Source of the DNA: Dipteris shenzhenensis
Taxonomy: Eukaryota; Polypodiophyta; Polypodiopsida; Gleicheniales
Reading direction: 5' to 3' (one strand)
NCBI GenBank assembly: GCA_047967505.1
Contig: CM106540.1
Length of the DNA stretch: 64,000 bases
Numbering within the stretch: position 1 is the stretch's first letter; every line of letters starts with the position of its first letter. Positions 53,013-62,700 of this stretch are shown piece by piece. The position numbers and the translations under genes are program-made. The notes beneath the pieces were generated by a model. That model did not search any database, had not been told where the DNA came from, and saw nothing but the letters and a program-made list of their open reading frames with translations.

Positions 53013-55058
53013 ATGGCAGCTCCCTGCCCGGAACCGGAGGCCCAGCCGGACCCTCCCTCTCCAGAAGCCTACCGCGTGATCTTGACAGAGCAACAGTCGT
53101 CTCGCGTACATCAGGTTGCCAATGACTTTTCCCTCACTTCAGTCTATTACAGAGTCATTGGACACTCTCCCTCCAGACCAGCCATCAGGGATTGGCTTCA
53201 ATCCACTCTTATGCTAGAGGACAGCCACATCGAGGAGGTGGCCCTTATGGGAAGGGGCATCTTCTGGCTTAAACTCTCCACTGCGAAAGCTACGAGCAAC
53301 CTGATTGCTGGTTCCCCCACATCTGTGGATGGAAAGATCATCATGATAGTCCCTTGGTACCGAGGATTCAGTGCAACGGACTTTGATGCTCGTTTCCGCA
53401 TACCTCGCCACCCAGTGACGCTAGTTTTTCTAGGCCTTGCTGCTGAGTTGCGGCCGATAGTCAGGGACCTGGGTTCCCACTTTGGCTGGGTGATGCATAA
53501 CACTTTCGTCGACGCGGTTGCTGCGGCAGGAGCTCCGAGAGTCCGTGTGGCTGTGGCAGACCCTGCGTCCCTCCCTGCAGTGATTGAGATCCTTACAAAT
53601 GCTGGCAGCATTACTCAGAGCATGGTAGTCACAGGACAGCCAGGCCAGTGCCTGAGGTGTCACGGCTTTGGGCACCTGGCTGCTACTTGTCCACGCTTCT
53701 CCAGCTCCTCTCGGCCCCCCCCGCCCCCCCCGCAGCCCTCTCCCCCTCCCTCCGGGCAGCCACGTCAGGAGGAGCAGAGGCAGCCGGAGTCCGGTCCAGA
53801 GGTGGCTGGCGGCTGGACCGAGGTCAGAAGAAAAAGAGGAAAGAATAAGAAGGCTTCTGACAAAGGCAAGGAGGCAGAGGTTACCCAGCCTGCAACAGTG
53901 CCTCAGAGACCTGACAGGCAGCTGCCCCAGGGTCCTGGGAGAGCTTCTTCTTCGTCTGTAGCCCGCCCTCCGCAGCCTCAGGTCCCCCTCTCCTCCGATC
54001 CCCAGCTCCCTTCCACTCAACCCCAGTCCCTACCCCAGCCACAGTCCCCTTTTTCCGACCCGCAGCATCAACCCCTGCCTCTTCCTCTTCAGGCCCCTCC
54101 TCTTCCTCTTCAGCCCCATTCCCAACCCCAGCCCCATCCCTACTCCCCCGCCCCTCTCAGCTCTTCCGCAGTGTCAGCTTCACCGGTGGTTCCTCAGCCG
54201 CGTGCAGCCCCCACTCCCCCTCCTCCGCCCCCCCTGCTAGTCGCTTCCGTGGAGTCTGAGTCGCCTACCCCTCAGCCTCCTTCCCCTTCCCCACCCCAGG
54301 CAGGGCACCCCGAGACTGCACCACCCCTGGAGCAGTCTTCCTTGTCTGCTAGCCCGGCCCCCTCAGTTGCAGACTCTGGCGGGCCTCAGCTCGAGGAGAG
54401 AGAGCTTCCTCGCGACTTCTACAGGTCCGGTCCCTGGGATTATTTGGATGTGGCCGACCTCGGGACCTTCCCAGCTTGCCTCGACATCAGTATCTTCTTG
54501 CTCCGTAAAGGGGCGGATGGGAAGATCGCAGACTTGGCCCCGAGGGATGGCCCCAGCTTTGCTTTCACTTTTCTCAGCGACGGCACCGAGATTTGGACAG
54601 ACGACTCGGTCTGGGAGGCTCTCAGAGAGCAGACGCACACTCAGATTTGCTCGTGGATAGGCCCGTCGGGTGGACAGCTTCTCGAGACTCAGTGGTCCGA
54701 GGGTGACGTGCGCCTACGGTGGCGATGCGCCGCCAAGCGTTTCAGATTGATTGTGATCCTCAGGCCCCCTCTGTCGTGGCCCCTCCCCCAGGATGTCAGA
54801 GCCTGGACTCCTCAGAAACTTCGCGCCTTCTACGGGATGACTACCTCAGAGATCTCGAGTTGGCTCGAGAAAGCATTTGTCCATGGCACCAAAGGCCTCA
54901 CGCCTTTGCTAAAAGTTTTAAAGAACGGGCAGGATGACCCCGCCTCCCCCTCCAAACCCTCACAAAAGCGCCAGCGCCTTCATTCCAAAATACTAGCCTC
55001 TTCATCGACCTTAGCCGCGAGCAGACAGTTGTTCGCAGCCTACCAGTCCTCATCATGA
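53013..55058 (+). CDS. LINE-A ORF1 protein, intact (A9)
   Basis: The 681-codon frame has no stop. Residues 20-205 are the plant LINE ORF1 domain (DUF4283-like; HIEEVALMGRGIFWLKLS, FRIPRHPVTLVFLGLA). A zinc knuckle CLRCHGFGHLAATC (CX2CX4HX4C) is at 213-226. A basic patch (RRKRGKNKKASDKGK) and a long Pro/Gln/Ser linker (about 230-455) follow. A C-terminal domain at about 460-620 (ELPRDFYRSGPWDYL, LSWPLPQDVRAWTP) is shared with A5 and belongs to no family I know. The tail is basic. It should bind LINE RNA in a particle with ORF2. The stop TGA (55056-55058) overlaps the ORF2 ATG. It is the only complete LINE protein in the window. Confidence 0.9.
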   Translation: MAAPCPEPEAQPDPPSPEAYRVILTEQQSSRVHQVANDFSLTSVYYRVIGHSPSRPAIRDWLQSTLMLEDSHIEEVALMGRGIFWLKLSTAKATSNLIAGSPTSVDGKIIMIVPWYRGFSATDFDARFRIPRHPVTLVFLGLAAELRPIVRDLGSHFGWVMHNTFVDAVAAAGAPRVRVAVADPASLPAVIEILTNAGSITQSMVVTGQPGQCLRCHGFGHLAATCPRFSSSSRPPPPPPQPSPPPSGQPRQEEQRQPESGPEVAGGWTEVRRKRGKNKKASDKGKEAEVTQPATVPQRPDRQLPQGPGRASSSSVARPPQPQVPLSSDPQLPSTQPQSLPQPQSPFSDPQHQPLPLPLQAPPLPLQPHSQPQPHPYSPAPLSSSAVSASPVVPQPRAAPTPPPPPPLLVASVESESPTPQPPSPSPPQAGHPETAPPLEQSSLSASPAPSVADSGGPQLEERELPRDFYRSGPWDYLDVADLGTFPACLDISIFLLRKGADGKIADLAPRDGPSFAFTFLSDGTEIWTDDSVWEALREQTHTQICSWIGPSGGQLLETQWSEGDVRLRWRCAAKRFRLIVILRPPLSWPLPQDVRAWTPQKLRAFYGMTTSEISSWLEKAFVHGTKGLTPLLKVLKNGQDDPASPSKPSQKRQRLHSKILASSSTLAASRQLFAAYQSSS

Positions 55059-58000
55059 GCTTACACATTGTCTCCTGGAACGTGAACGGGTTTCATTCTT
55101 CGGGCACCCGTGGTCCTAGGAAGCTCATCTTGAGACAGGAACTTCAACCAGCAATGATTGGTCGCTTGGATATACTCCTGCTCCAGGAGCATAAGCTTTC
55201 AGTGGCTCATACCCGTAGCTGCGGGAAGATCCTCCTTGGACGCTCTCACACTTATTGGGAGCCCTCGATTGGTGCACAGGGGAGGAGTGGCGGTGTCTGC
55301 ACTTCCGTTTGCGAGTCGTTTGCCCAGGGAGTTTTTGGCCATGGTACGTTGATCCCAGGCCGTGCACTTTGGGTTGGCCTAGAGTTGGAGGGCTCCAAAA
55401 TAGGAATCCTCAACATCTATGCACCCACAGACCTCCGATGCAGAGCCACCTTCTGGAGGACACTCACAGAGATTCTCCCAGACATGGATTCGTGGATTGT
55501 TGGAGGTGACTTCAACAATCTGGAGACTTTGGAGGACCAGCAGGGCAGAGGACCAGAGTTTACATGTATAGCTCAGGCAGAGTAGTCCGCTTGGGACTCC
55601 TTTCTCTTCGCGATAGGAGGTAGGGACAGCTAGAGAGACCTGTCCTTCCGCCGATGGCGCGGGAGCTTGGACTTCTCGTGGGGCTTCCGCAGGGAAGGGG
55701 GCAGACTCCTGGAGAGACTGGACAGATTTTATGTCAGTGATTGGGCCATCAGCAGAGGTGGTCAGGTGGGTGTAGTGCCAGGGGCGACACTCTCCGACCA
55801 CGCGCCAATGCTCTTATCACTAGACTCGGCAGCTCAGTCCCTTCCTCCCCATTCGTGCAGGATTCCTGATTCCATCTTCTCTAGGGAGGAGGTGCGCAGT
55901 AGTATCAGTAGCCTTTGGGACAGAGATTGGGGCGAGTGCGTGGATCTGGTAGAGTCGGTGGCGCAGGCTCTGCAGGAGTCCAGCCAGATTTGCCAGCTCG
56001 CAACCCTTCAGGTTCGCCAGGAGTGGTGGGGCAGAGAGAGAGCTCTTTGTAGGGACCTCGCCTCCATTCAACGACTCCAGCAGGCAGCTCCGGGTCCGGA
56101 GGAGCTTCGGATCCATGCCCTTCGAGCCAGAGCCCTTCTTGAGGAGACTCTCTAGCGTCGCTTAGAGTTTTCTTATCACGCCTCCCTCTCCTACTAGGCT
56201 CGGAAGGGCGACCGGATGAGCAAAGAGTTCTTTAGGACGCATGGCCCGAGGGCAGCAGGTGACCAGCTCCGGAGTCTTAGGACAGCGGAGGGGCACATCA
56301 TTACCGACCAGGAAGAGGTCTTGGGGTTGGCTATCGATTTCTACAGGACTCTTTTCTAGCAGGAGCAGCTTGCCCCCCGTACTAGACGTTCCCGCGAGGA
56401 GGTGTGGAGGCACATTCCAGCCCTTGTTCAGCCCAGCATGCAGACGACATTGATGGCACCGTTCACCACTGTCGAGATGCAGGAGGCCTTGATGGCCATC
56501 GATGGGCAGAAATGCCCTGGCGAGGATGGGCTTTCTCGCGCTTTCTTCACCTCTTTCTGGGATCAGATCCATCAGCCCCTCCTAGCAGCCCTCCAGAGGA
56601 TTTTCAGCAGCGGACATATGCCAGAGAGCCTCTTTTCGGGATTGATTTGCCTCATCCCGAAGGGAGGAGATCGACAGGAGATCCGTCAGTGGCGCCCGAT
56701 CACTCTCCTCATCACTGCCTATAAAATCCTTGCCAAGATGATCAGCGCCAGAGTTCGGCCACTACTTCCTGACCTCATTCATGACACTCAGACATGCTTT
56801 GTCCAGGATCGCAGTCAACTGGATAATGTCTTCACCTTCTCAGAGGCGACGGAGTGGGGCTCAGCACAGCGGGTCGCACTTAGCCATCCTACTTCTCGAC
56901 TTTGAGAAGGCCTACGATCGAGTGGACTGGTCCTTCCTGGAGGGTACTTTGGAGAGACTTGGATTCCTAGTAGGATGGATTCAGGGTATCTCAGCGTTAT
57001 ACAGGACAGCTTCCAGCAGGGTCATCATCGGCGACAGGATGGGAGAGCGATTTCGATTGGAGAGATCAGTGCGTCAGGGTTGCCCCCTCGCTCCTTACCT
57101 GTTTCTCTTCTTCGCCGAGGCGATGACATACTATCTTCGGGCGAGGTCGACAGGGATGCGGGGTGTTCGCCTTCCCATCAGGGAGGACACGGAGCTCCTG
57201 GACTCGGAGTATGCAGATGACACAGTGCTGTATGTTCAGGATGATGAGATGATGCTGGAGAGGGTGAGGCTGGCCTTAGAGGTCTTTTGCTCGGCAGTCG
57301 GTGCGAAAATCAACTGGAACAAATCAGTTGGTTTTCTCACAAACCCTGGGGCATACTCACAGTGGGGGAGGTTTTTGGGATTCAGATGGATCCCGCGGGG
57401 GCAGACTGCTAGATATCTCGGCTTTCAAGTCGGCCTGGACATCACGCCAGCTCAGTAGTTTCTCTCGGTGCTAGATTCCATACGACAGAAGCTGGCTTTC
57501 TGGAGCACTGCTAAACTCTCTCTTGCAAGTCGTGCTCTTGTAGTCAACCAGGTTCTCCTGGCCACGGCCTGGTATGTAGCCTCTTGTTGGTGCTTCTCGA
57601 GATCCTGCGTGGCACAGCTCAGGAGGATGGTCCAGAATTTCCTGTGGTCTGGGGGGATGGTCTCAGAGATACCATAGCCAGGGTAGCCTGGCAGACAGTC
57701 ATTCTTCTGCAGGCTGAGGGTGGCTTGGGGGTCATTGATCCTGAGCTTCAGAGTCAGGCCCTACTGGGCAAGTTAGTTATCCGCGGTTTGACCCCGGGGG
57801 GGCAAACGTGGAAGATGTTACTTCAACAGGGGATCAGTTCTTGCGTCCCGCGCCGAGGTGGAGAGTGGCCACCGTTCCTTCGGTGGATCTTCACCTCTGC
57901 ACCGCTTACTCACCCCCGCTCCCCGCTCATTCATAGCCTTCTCACGGTTTGGAGGCGACTCCGTCTCAGTCCCCTCCTAGCAGTCAGGAGGAGATTGACC

Positions 58001-58656
58001 GCCAGCCGCTCATCTGGAACGATCAGGTCAGAGATACCTTGGGCCTTCAGCTGGGGGAGAGGTCACATATCCCGTGGGACGGCTGGATGCGGGGGCCAGC
58101 CCGGTCCCTTCGAGTTTGGAGGAACACTTACAGACACTTGGAGACCGTTGCTCTAGCAGCCGCAGCTGGAGGTGTCCGTGGAGCTCAGGCGAGACGCACA
58201 GAGATAGACGGAGCGATTCCTGCCGGTTGGTTGGTTCCACCTGAGATTCAGATCCTCATGCCTGGTGATGCTCGTTGGCTTGGACAATTCACCCCCCCGT
58301 GGCATCCCACTGGTGGTTGCAGGTCGGCTGGACGACACCTCTGTATCCTTCTTTGCGGTTTTGGGGGACGGCCGACTCAGGAGAGAGGGTGTGCTCATCG
58401 ATCCCCTTCTCTCATGGCAGAGGGTTCGTGTCGTAGGCCTCGTGGGGAAGGTTTGGCGGATCGATCCTAGTATAGAGCAGGATCAGCTGCAGTTATGGCA
58501 CCTCTGGCTTTGGGAGGGGCGGGCCCTGTCAGAGCTTGATTGGGACCCAGGTGAGTGGAGATGGCCACAGGTTGTGGCAGGCCAGGGGCCGACCCCTTTC
58601 TTCGCTTGCAGCACGACATTGGGCAGGAGAGTTCTCGGGAGGATGCAAAGCCGCCC
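55055..58656 (+). pseudogene. LINE-A ORF2: endonuclease, RT and post-RT region (A9, broken)
   Basis: Endonuclease 55055-55820: HIVSWNVNGFHS, LLLQEHKLSV, GGDFNNLETLED, LSDHAPMLL. RT: KCPGEDGLSRAFF, LICLIPKGGDRQE, WRPITLLITAYKILAKMIS (56402-56850), then after a frame slip near 56880 LLLDFEKAYDRVDWSFLEG, SVRQGCPLAPYLFLFFAEA and SEYADDTVLY (57205-57235). Catalytic residues are intact. Post-RT: LASRALVVNQVLLATAWYV, SQEEIDRQPLIWND and LDWDPGEWRWP (about 58540). At least six premature stops, all TAG (55583, 55631, 56153, 56195, 56357, 57456). Cut by the LTR at 58662. Confidence 0.9.
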
Positions 58657-58661
58657 GCCCG

Positions 58662-59129
58662 TGTAACACTCTCCTCTTCTCCGTTCCTAAAACCCAAGTA
58701 ATCATTCATTCCTTCTAGTTCAGTCACGGGCGATGGCAACTAGATTATCCACCCAGCCAAACTCTCAGATAGGATTCGTCTCATTACGTATTTCATTCCT
58801 CATCCTTATCCTTGAGACCCCAATCTCCCTAGATAGTTCCTGGCCACATGTCACATTTTAGGCCCTTACTTAGATGCATCCTTTTTCACCCCTCTCTTGG
58901 AGTTCCCTTTTAAAACAATTGCCCCTTGGCAATTTACATATTAGATGCACCTAGGCCCTAGCCCTATTAGAACTATCTAGTCAATGCCATTACGCCCTCA
59001 CCTTGGACCTTGGCAGTTACTTCTCTTGACCATTTAATTACGCACATTAATTATTACAAAAGTTGGCCATCTAAGAGAAAATGCCCACCGATCTATCCGA
59101 GGTCATGCTATCTCGGCTAGAGCATAACA
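58662..59129 (-). repeat. 3' LTR of the chromovirus, 468 bp
   Basis: On minus it starts TGTTATGCTCTAGCC (59129) and ends GAGTGTTACA (58662), with the usual TG...CA ends. TATA-like TTTTAAAAG lies at 58916-58908. The left edge is also fixed because A9 LINE sequence (colinear with positions 1-55) stops exactly there. Confidence 0.88.
58908..58916 (-). promoter_or_regulatory. TATA-like box in chromovirus LTR
   Basis: TTTTAAAAG on minus, about 215 bp into the LTR. A weak match to a TATA box, and the only candidate in this part of the LTR. Confidence 0.4.
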
Positions 59130-59142
59130 TTCCTTCCCTCTT
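59130..59142 (-). other. Polypurine tract
   Basis: AAGAGGGAAGGAA directly before the LTR. Its first A is the last base of the TGA stop codon of the polyprotein, so coding sequence and primer tract are contiguous. Confidence 0.8.
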
Positions 59143-59733
59143 CAAGCATCAGCGTCCTCGATGATGAAATCTGGGAATGCTCTCCGCAACTGGTACACGG
59201 ATTCCCAAGTAGCTTCCGATAGAGGCTGACCATGCCATGCAACCAACACCGTGGGTATCTTTCGATTTCGTATTTGCATTGTTCCTCGGTCCAGGATCCT
59301 TGTTGGTTTGCGTCTTGTAGTATCCTCTATCTCCTGAAACAAAACCACACCTTCGATTAGTGAGTCACCTGTATGCAAAAATTTCTTTAAGCGTGAAACA
59401 TGAAAAACCGGGTGCACCTTACACCCCTGTGGCAATTCTAATTTATAGGCTACACTGCCTATTCTTTTCAGAATTAACCACGGCCCACAGTATCGAGGTG
59501 ATAACTTAGCACACTCTCCTGAAGTCAACGACTTCGAGTGCGAAGGAATTCTGAGAAAAACTTTTTCTCCTTCTTCAAATACTCTTATAGACCGATTTTC
59601 ATCCGCATACACCTTGGCTCTATCCATAGCCTGGCGGATGTTAGCTCTCGCAAGTGCTAGCATCTCCCGCATCTGAACTACAAAGTTCGCGGCACTAGGC
59701 ACTTTCTGAGGTACTCCAACTATAGTCGGATTG
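59142..59733 (-). CDS. Chromovirus integrase C-terminus and chromodomain
   Basis: This continues the polyprotein after a single frameshift near 59735; reading one base over joins GYP to PTIVGVPQ. It has the GPY/F-type module (KLSPRYCGPWLILKRIGSVA, LPQGCKVHPVFHVSRLKKF) and a chromodomain-like end (ILDRGTMQIRNRKIPTVLV, AWHGQPLSEATWE). Chromodomains of this class steer integration to heterochromatin. The displayed open frame begins at a GTG (59702), so it is not an independent gene. The stop abuts the polypurine tract. Confidence 0.9.
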
Positions 59734-62700
59734 GATAACCATAGTTCAGTTCAAACGGACTGAACCCAGTAGATGAATGTTTCCTATCATTGTAGGCAAA
59801 CTCCAACAATGGTAACCACTTGTCCCATGTATGTTGCCTCAATGACACATATGCTCTCAGCATATCCTCTAAAGTCTGGTTGACTCTCTCCGTCTGACCA
59901 TCCGTCTCAGGATGATCCCCACTACTCATTCCTAACTCAGTCCTCAGTGTCTCGAATACCGCTGTCCAAAAGTGACCGGTAAACCTGACATCTCTGTCTG
60001 ACACTATGGATTTAGGCAATCCATGCAGACGAAATATATGTCTAATAAATAAATCCGCTACTTGCGGGGCACTAATAGACTCTCTAGTCTGAATGAAGTG
60101 AGCCATCTTGGTTAGACGATCAACCACCACAAGGATAGAATTATACCCACCTTGTGTTGCAGGTAACCCTACAATGAAGTCCATGGAAATGCTCTCCCAC
60201 TTACTTAGTGGTATTTCCAAGGGCTGTAAAAGTCCGGGTGACTTCACCCGCTCGGCCTTACTTACCTGACACGAGAAACACCGTGTCACATATTCATGAA
60301 TATGCTTTTTCATCTTTGGCCAAAAGAAATCTCGCTTCACGAGATCATATGTCTTCTCGACACCTGGATGTCCCGCACACGGGCTATCATGGCATTGTCG
60401 AATGACTCTCTGCCTGAGATCATTCTGACCAGGTACTACAACCTTGCCATTTCTAACTAGCATACCATCCCTTATGGTATATCTTGCATAAGTTTGGCCT
60501 TTTCTGGATGCCAGGTCATCCTTTTCACTTTCCCCGGGTTTTAACACATGAGCCTTAGGCCATAAGCTCTGGACAAACTCGTCCACCTTCTGAGTTTCTC
60601 TGATCTCGGTCATTAGAGCACTCTCTAATACCGTGAAACTCAGGTTGTGCATAATGCGAGACAACGCATCAGCCACCTTATTGTCTTTTCCTCTTCGGTA
60701 CCGAATCGTTAGACTAAACTCCTGCATGAGCTCTGCCCACCTAGCTTGGCGGCCCCTCAAGTCAGGTTGTTTACAAAAATGTTTCAGAGTATCATGATCC
60801 ACATCCACATAAAACTCTGAACCATACAGATAATGCCTCCATGTTTTCAAAGCATGGATAACTGCATACAACTCCAATTCATGAGTTGGCCAATTCCTTT
60901 GAGAGGGAGAAAGCTTCTTGCTTTCAAAGGCTACTGGCCTTCCCTCTTGAAGGAGGACTGCTCCTACCGCAATGCCACTTGCATCGGTTTCTAGGAACAA
61001 CGGTTTCTGGGGATCAACTATCTTTAACACCGGTCCTGAGACCACAGCTTGTTTTATGGTGTTAAAACTTTCTTGTTGATTCTGTCCCCAAATAAAAGGT
61101 ACTTTATCTGAGGTCAGATCAGTCAATGGCGATACTATTTCGGAATATCCTTTGATATGCCTTCTATAAAACTGGACAAATCCCAAGAATGATCGCAGCG
61201 CGGTCAGACTCTGAGGGATTGGCCAAGTTAGTATCGCAGCCACTTTCTTCGGATCCATTTCTACCCCCTGTGGAGTAATTATGAACCCTAAGTACTCAAG
61301 CCTAACCATACACAGTATAGTTTTCTTTTTATTCACGTAAAGACTGGCTTTCCTCAAAGTACTGAACACTATCCTTAAGTGTTCACAATGCTCAGTAACA
61401 CTCTTACTGAATATCAAGATATCGTCAATGAAATGTACTACGAACTTTCCAATATACGGACGTAGTAAATCGTTCATAAGCATGACGAAGGTCGCTGGAG
61501 CATTGGTAAGTCCAAAGGGCATTACCAAAAACTCATAATGACCAAACCTGCTTCTAAAAGCGGTTTTATGCACATCCTCGGCTCTAATCCGGATCTGATG
61601 ATAGCCGCACTTAAGATCTATCTTGCTGAAAATCACGGCTCCATGTAATGCATCTAGCAAATCATCAATCCGAGCCATCGGATACCTGTGCTTAACAGTG
61701 ATATTATTCAATGCTCTGTAATCTATACAGAGACGAAACGTATCATCCTTTTTCCTCTTTAATATCACTGGTGAAGCAAAAGGTGAGAAACTTGGTTGAA
61801 TCTGCCCCAGCTTGAGGTATTCTTCCAGTTGCCTACGCACCTCTGCTTCTTCAGTAAAACTCATTCTATAGGGAGGTCTATTTACAGGCTCTGCCCCCGG
61901 GATCAGTTCAATCTTATGCTGAACTTTCCGCTCTGGAGGTAACCCATAAGGTAGTTCATCCCTAAAGCATTCAGAGAACTCCTCTGTTATAAGATTAACC
62001 AGCTTGGCCATCTCACCACTTTGCGTAACATCAGTGCTAGCTGAAGACTCATCCACCGGCTCTACCGATGCGGTGCAAAGGTACAAAAACTCTACTTGAG
62101 CCTTCCTGATTTCCATCACGGAAACCAACGGTCCCTGAGGTATATCTTTTTCACCTCGCAAGACATAAAGCACATCATTCATCTTGAATTGATATACGTG
62201 CTTTTTCCAATCAATGGCTGGATTCTTACTAGAATGCCACGCCATTCCCAGGGCTATATCCGCATGAGCAAGCTTGGTCATTTCAAAATCAAGCTTCTCA
62301 GTATAGTCCTGAATCCGAAGCTCCAACTGGGTAATCCTTTGGTCCCATACTTCAGTTGAACTTCCGTCTGCCATCCTGACTGTGTACGCATAGTCGGATG
62401 GACTTGTCTTTAATTTCAGCCTCTTCACGAGCTTGGAGTTAATCACATTGTGAGTTGACGCTGAGTCAAACAACACAATGACATCATGACTGGCCACTTG
62501 CCCTTTCATTTTGATTAGCTCCGTATCATTGAAGGCTGTATACCCCGTTGCTGCGGGCTTAGATAGGATGTTATCAGGTGCACTCGTCACTAACTTAGCA
62601 ACAGATACACATAACAAACAAGGTACTAACCTCTGAGAAGGTCCCGCTAGTTGCATCTGCATATGTTCCGCACTGGGACTCTCCTGCATTTCTACGTCGC

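Larger units (their letters stand above)
52441..58661 (+). mobile_element. LINE-A copy A9, near full length, cut by the chromovirus
   Basis: C-rich 5' UTR, a complete ORF1, and ORF2 through the WDPGEW region. The 3' end is interrupted at 58662 by the LTR of a Ty3-gypsy element. The missing zf-RVT part would lie beyond the window if the element continues after the insertion. Its 5' boundary is uncertain. Confidence 0.88.

Noticed and set aside
52462-53125. Overlapping ORFs of 205-217 codons (Pro/Arg/Ala-rich) before A9 ORF1
   Set aside because: Composition artefact of the CGCCCTCGCC array, and out of frame with ORF1.
53198-54020. Minus-strand ORFs of 137 and 196 codons opposite A9 ORF1
   Set aside because: Shadows of the intact ORF1 on the other strand.
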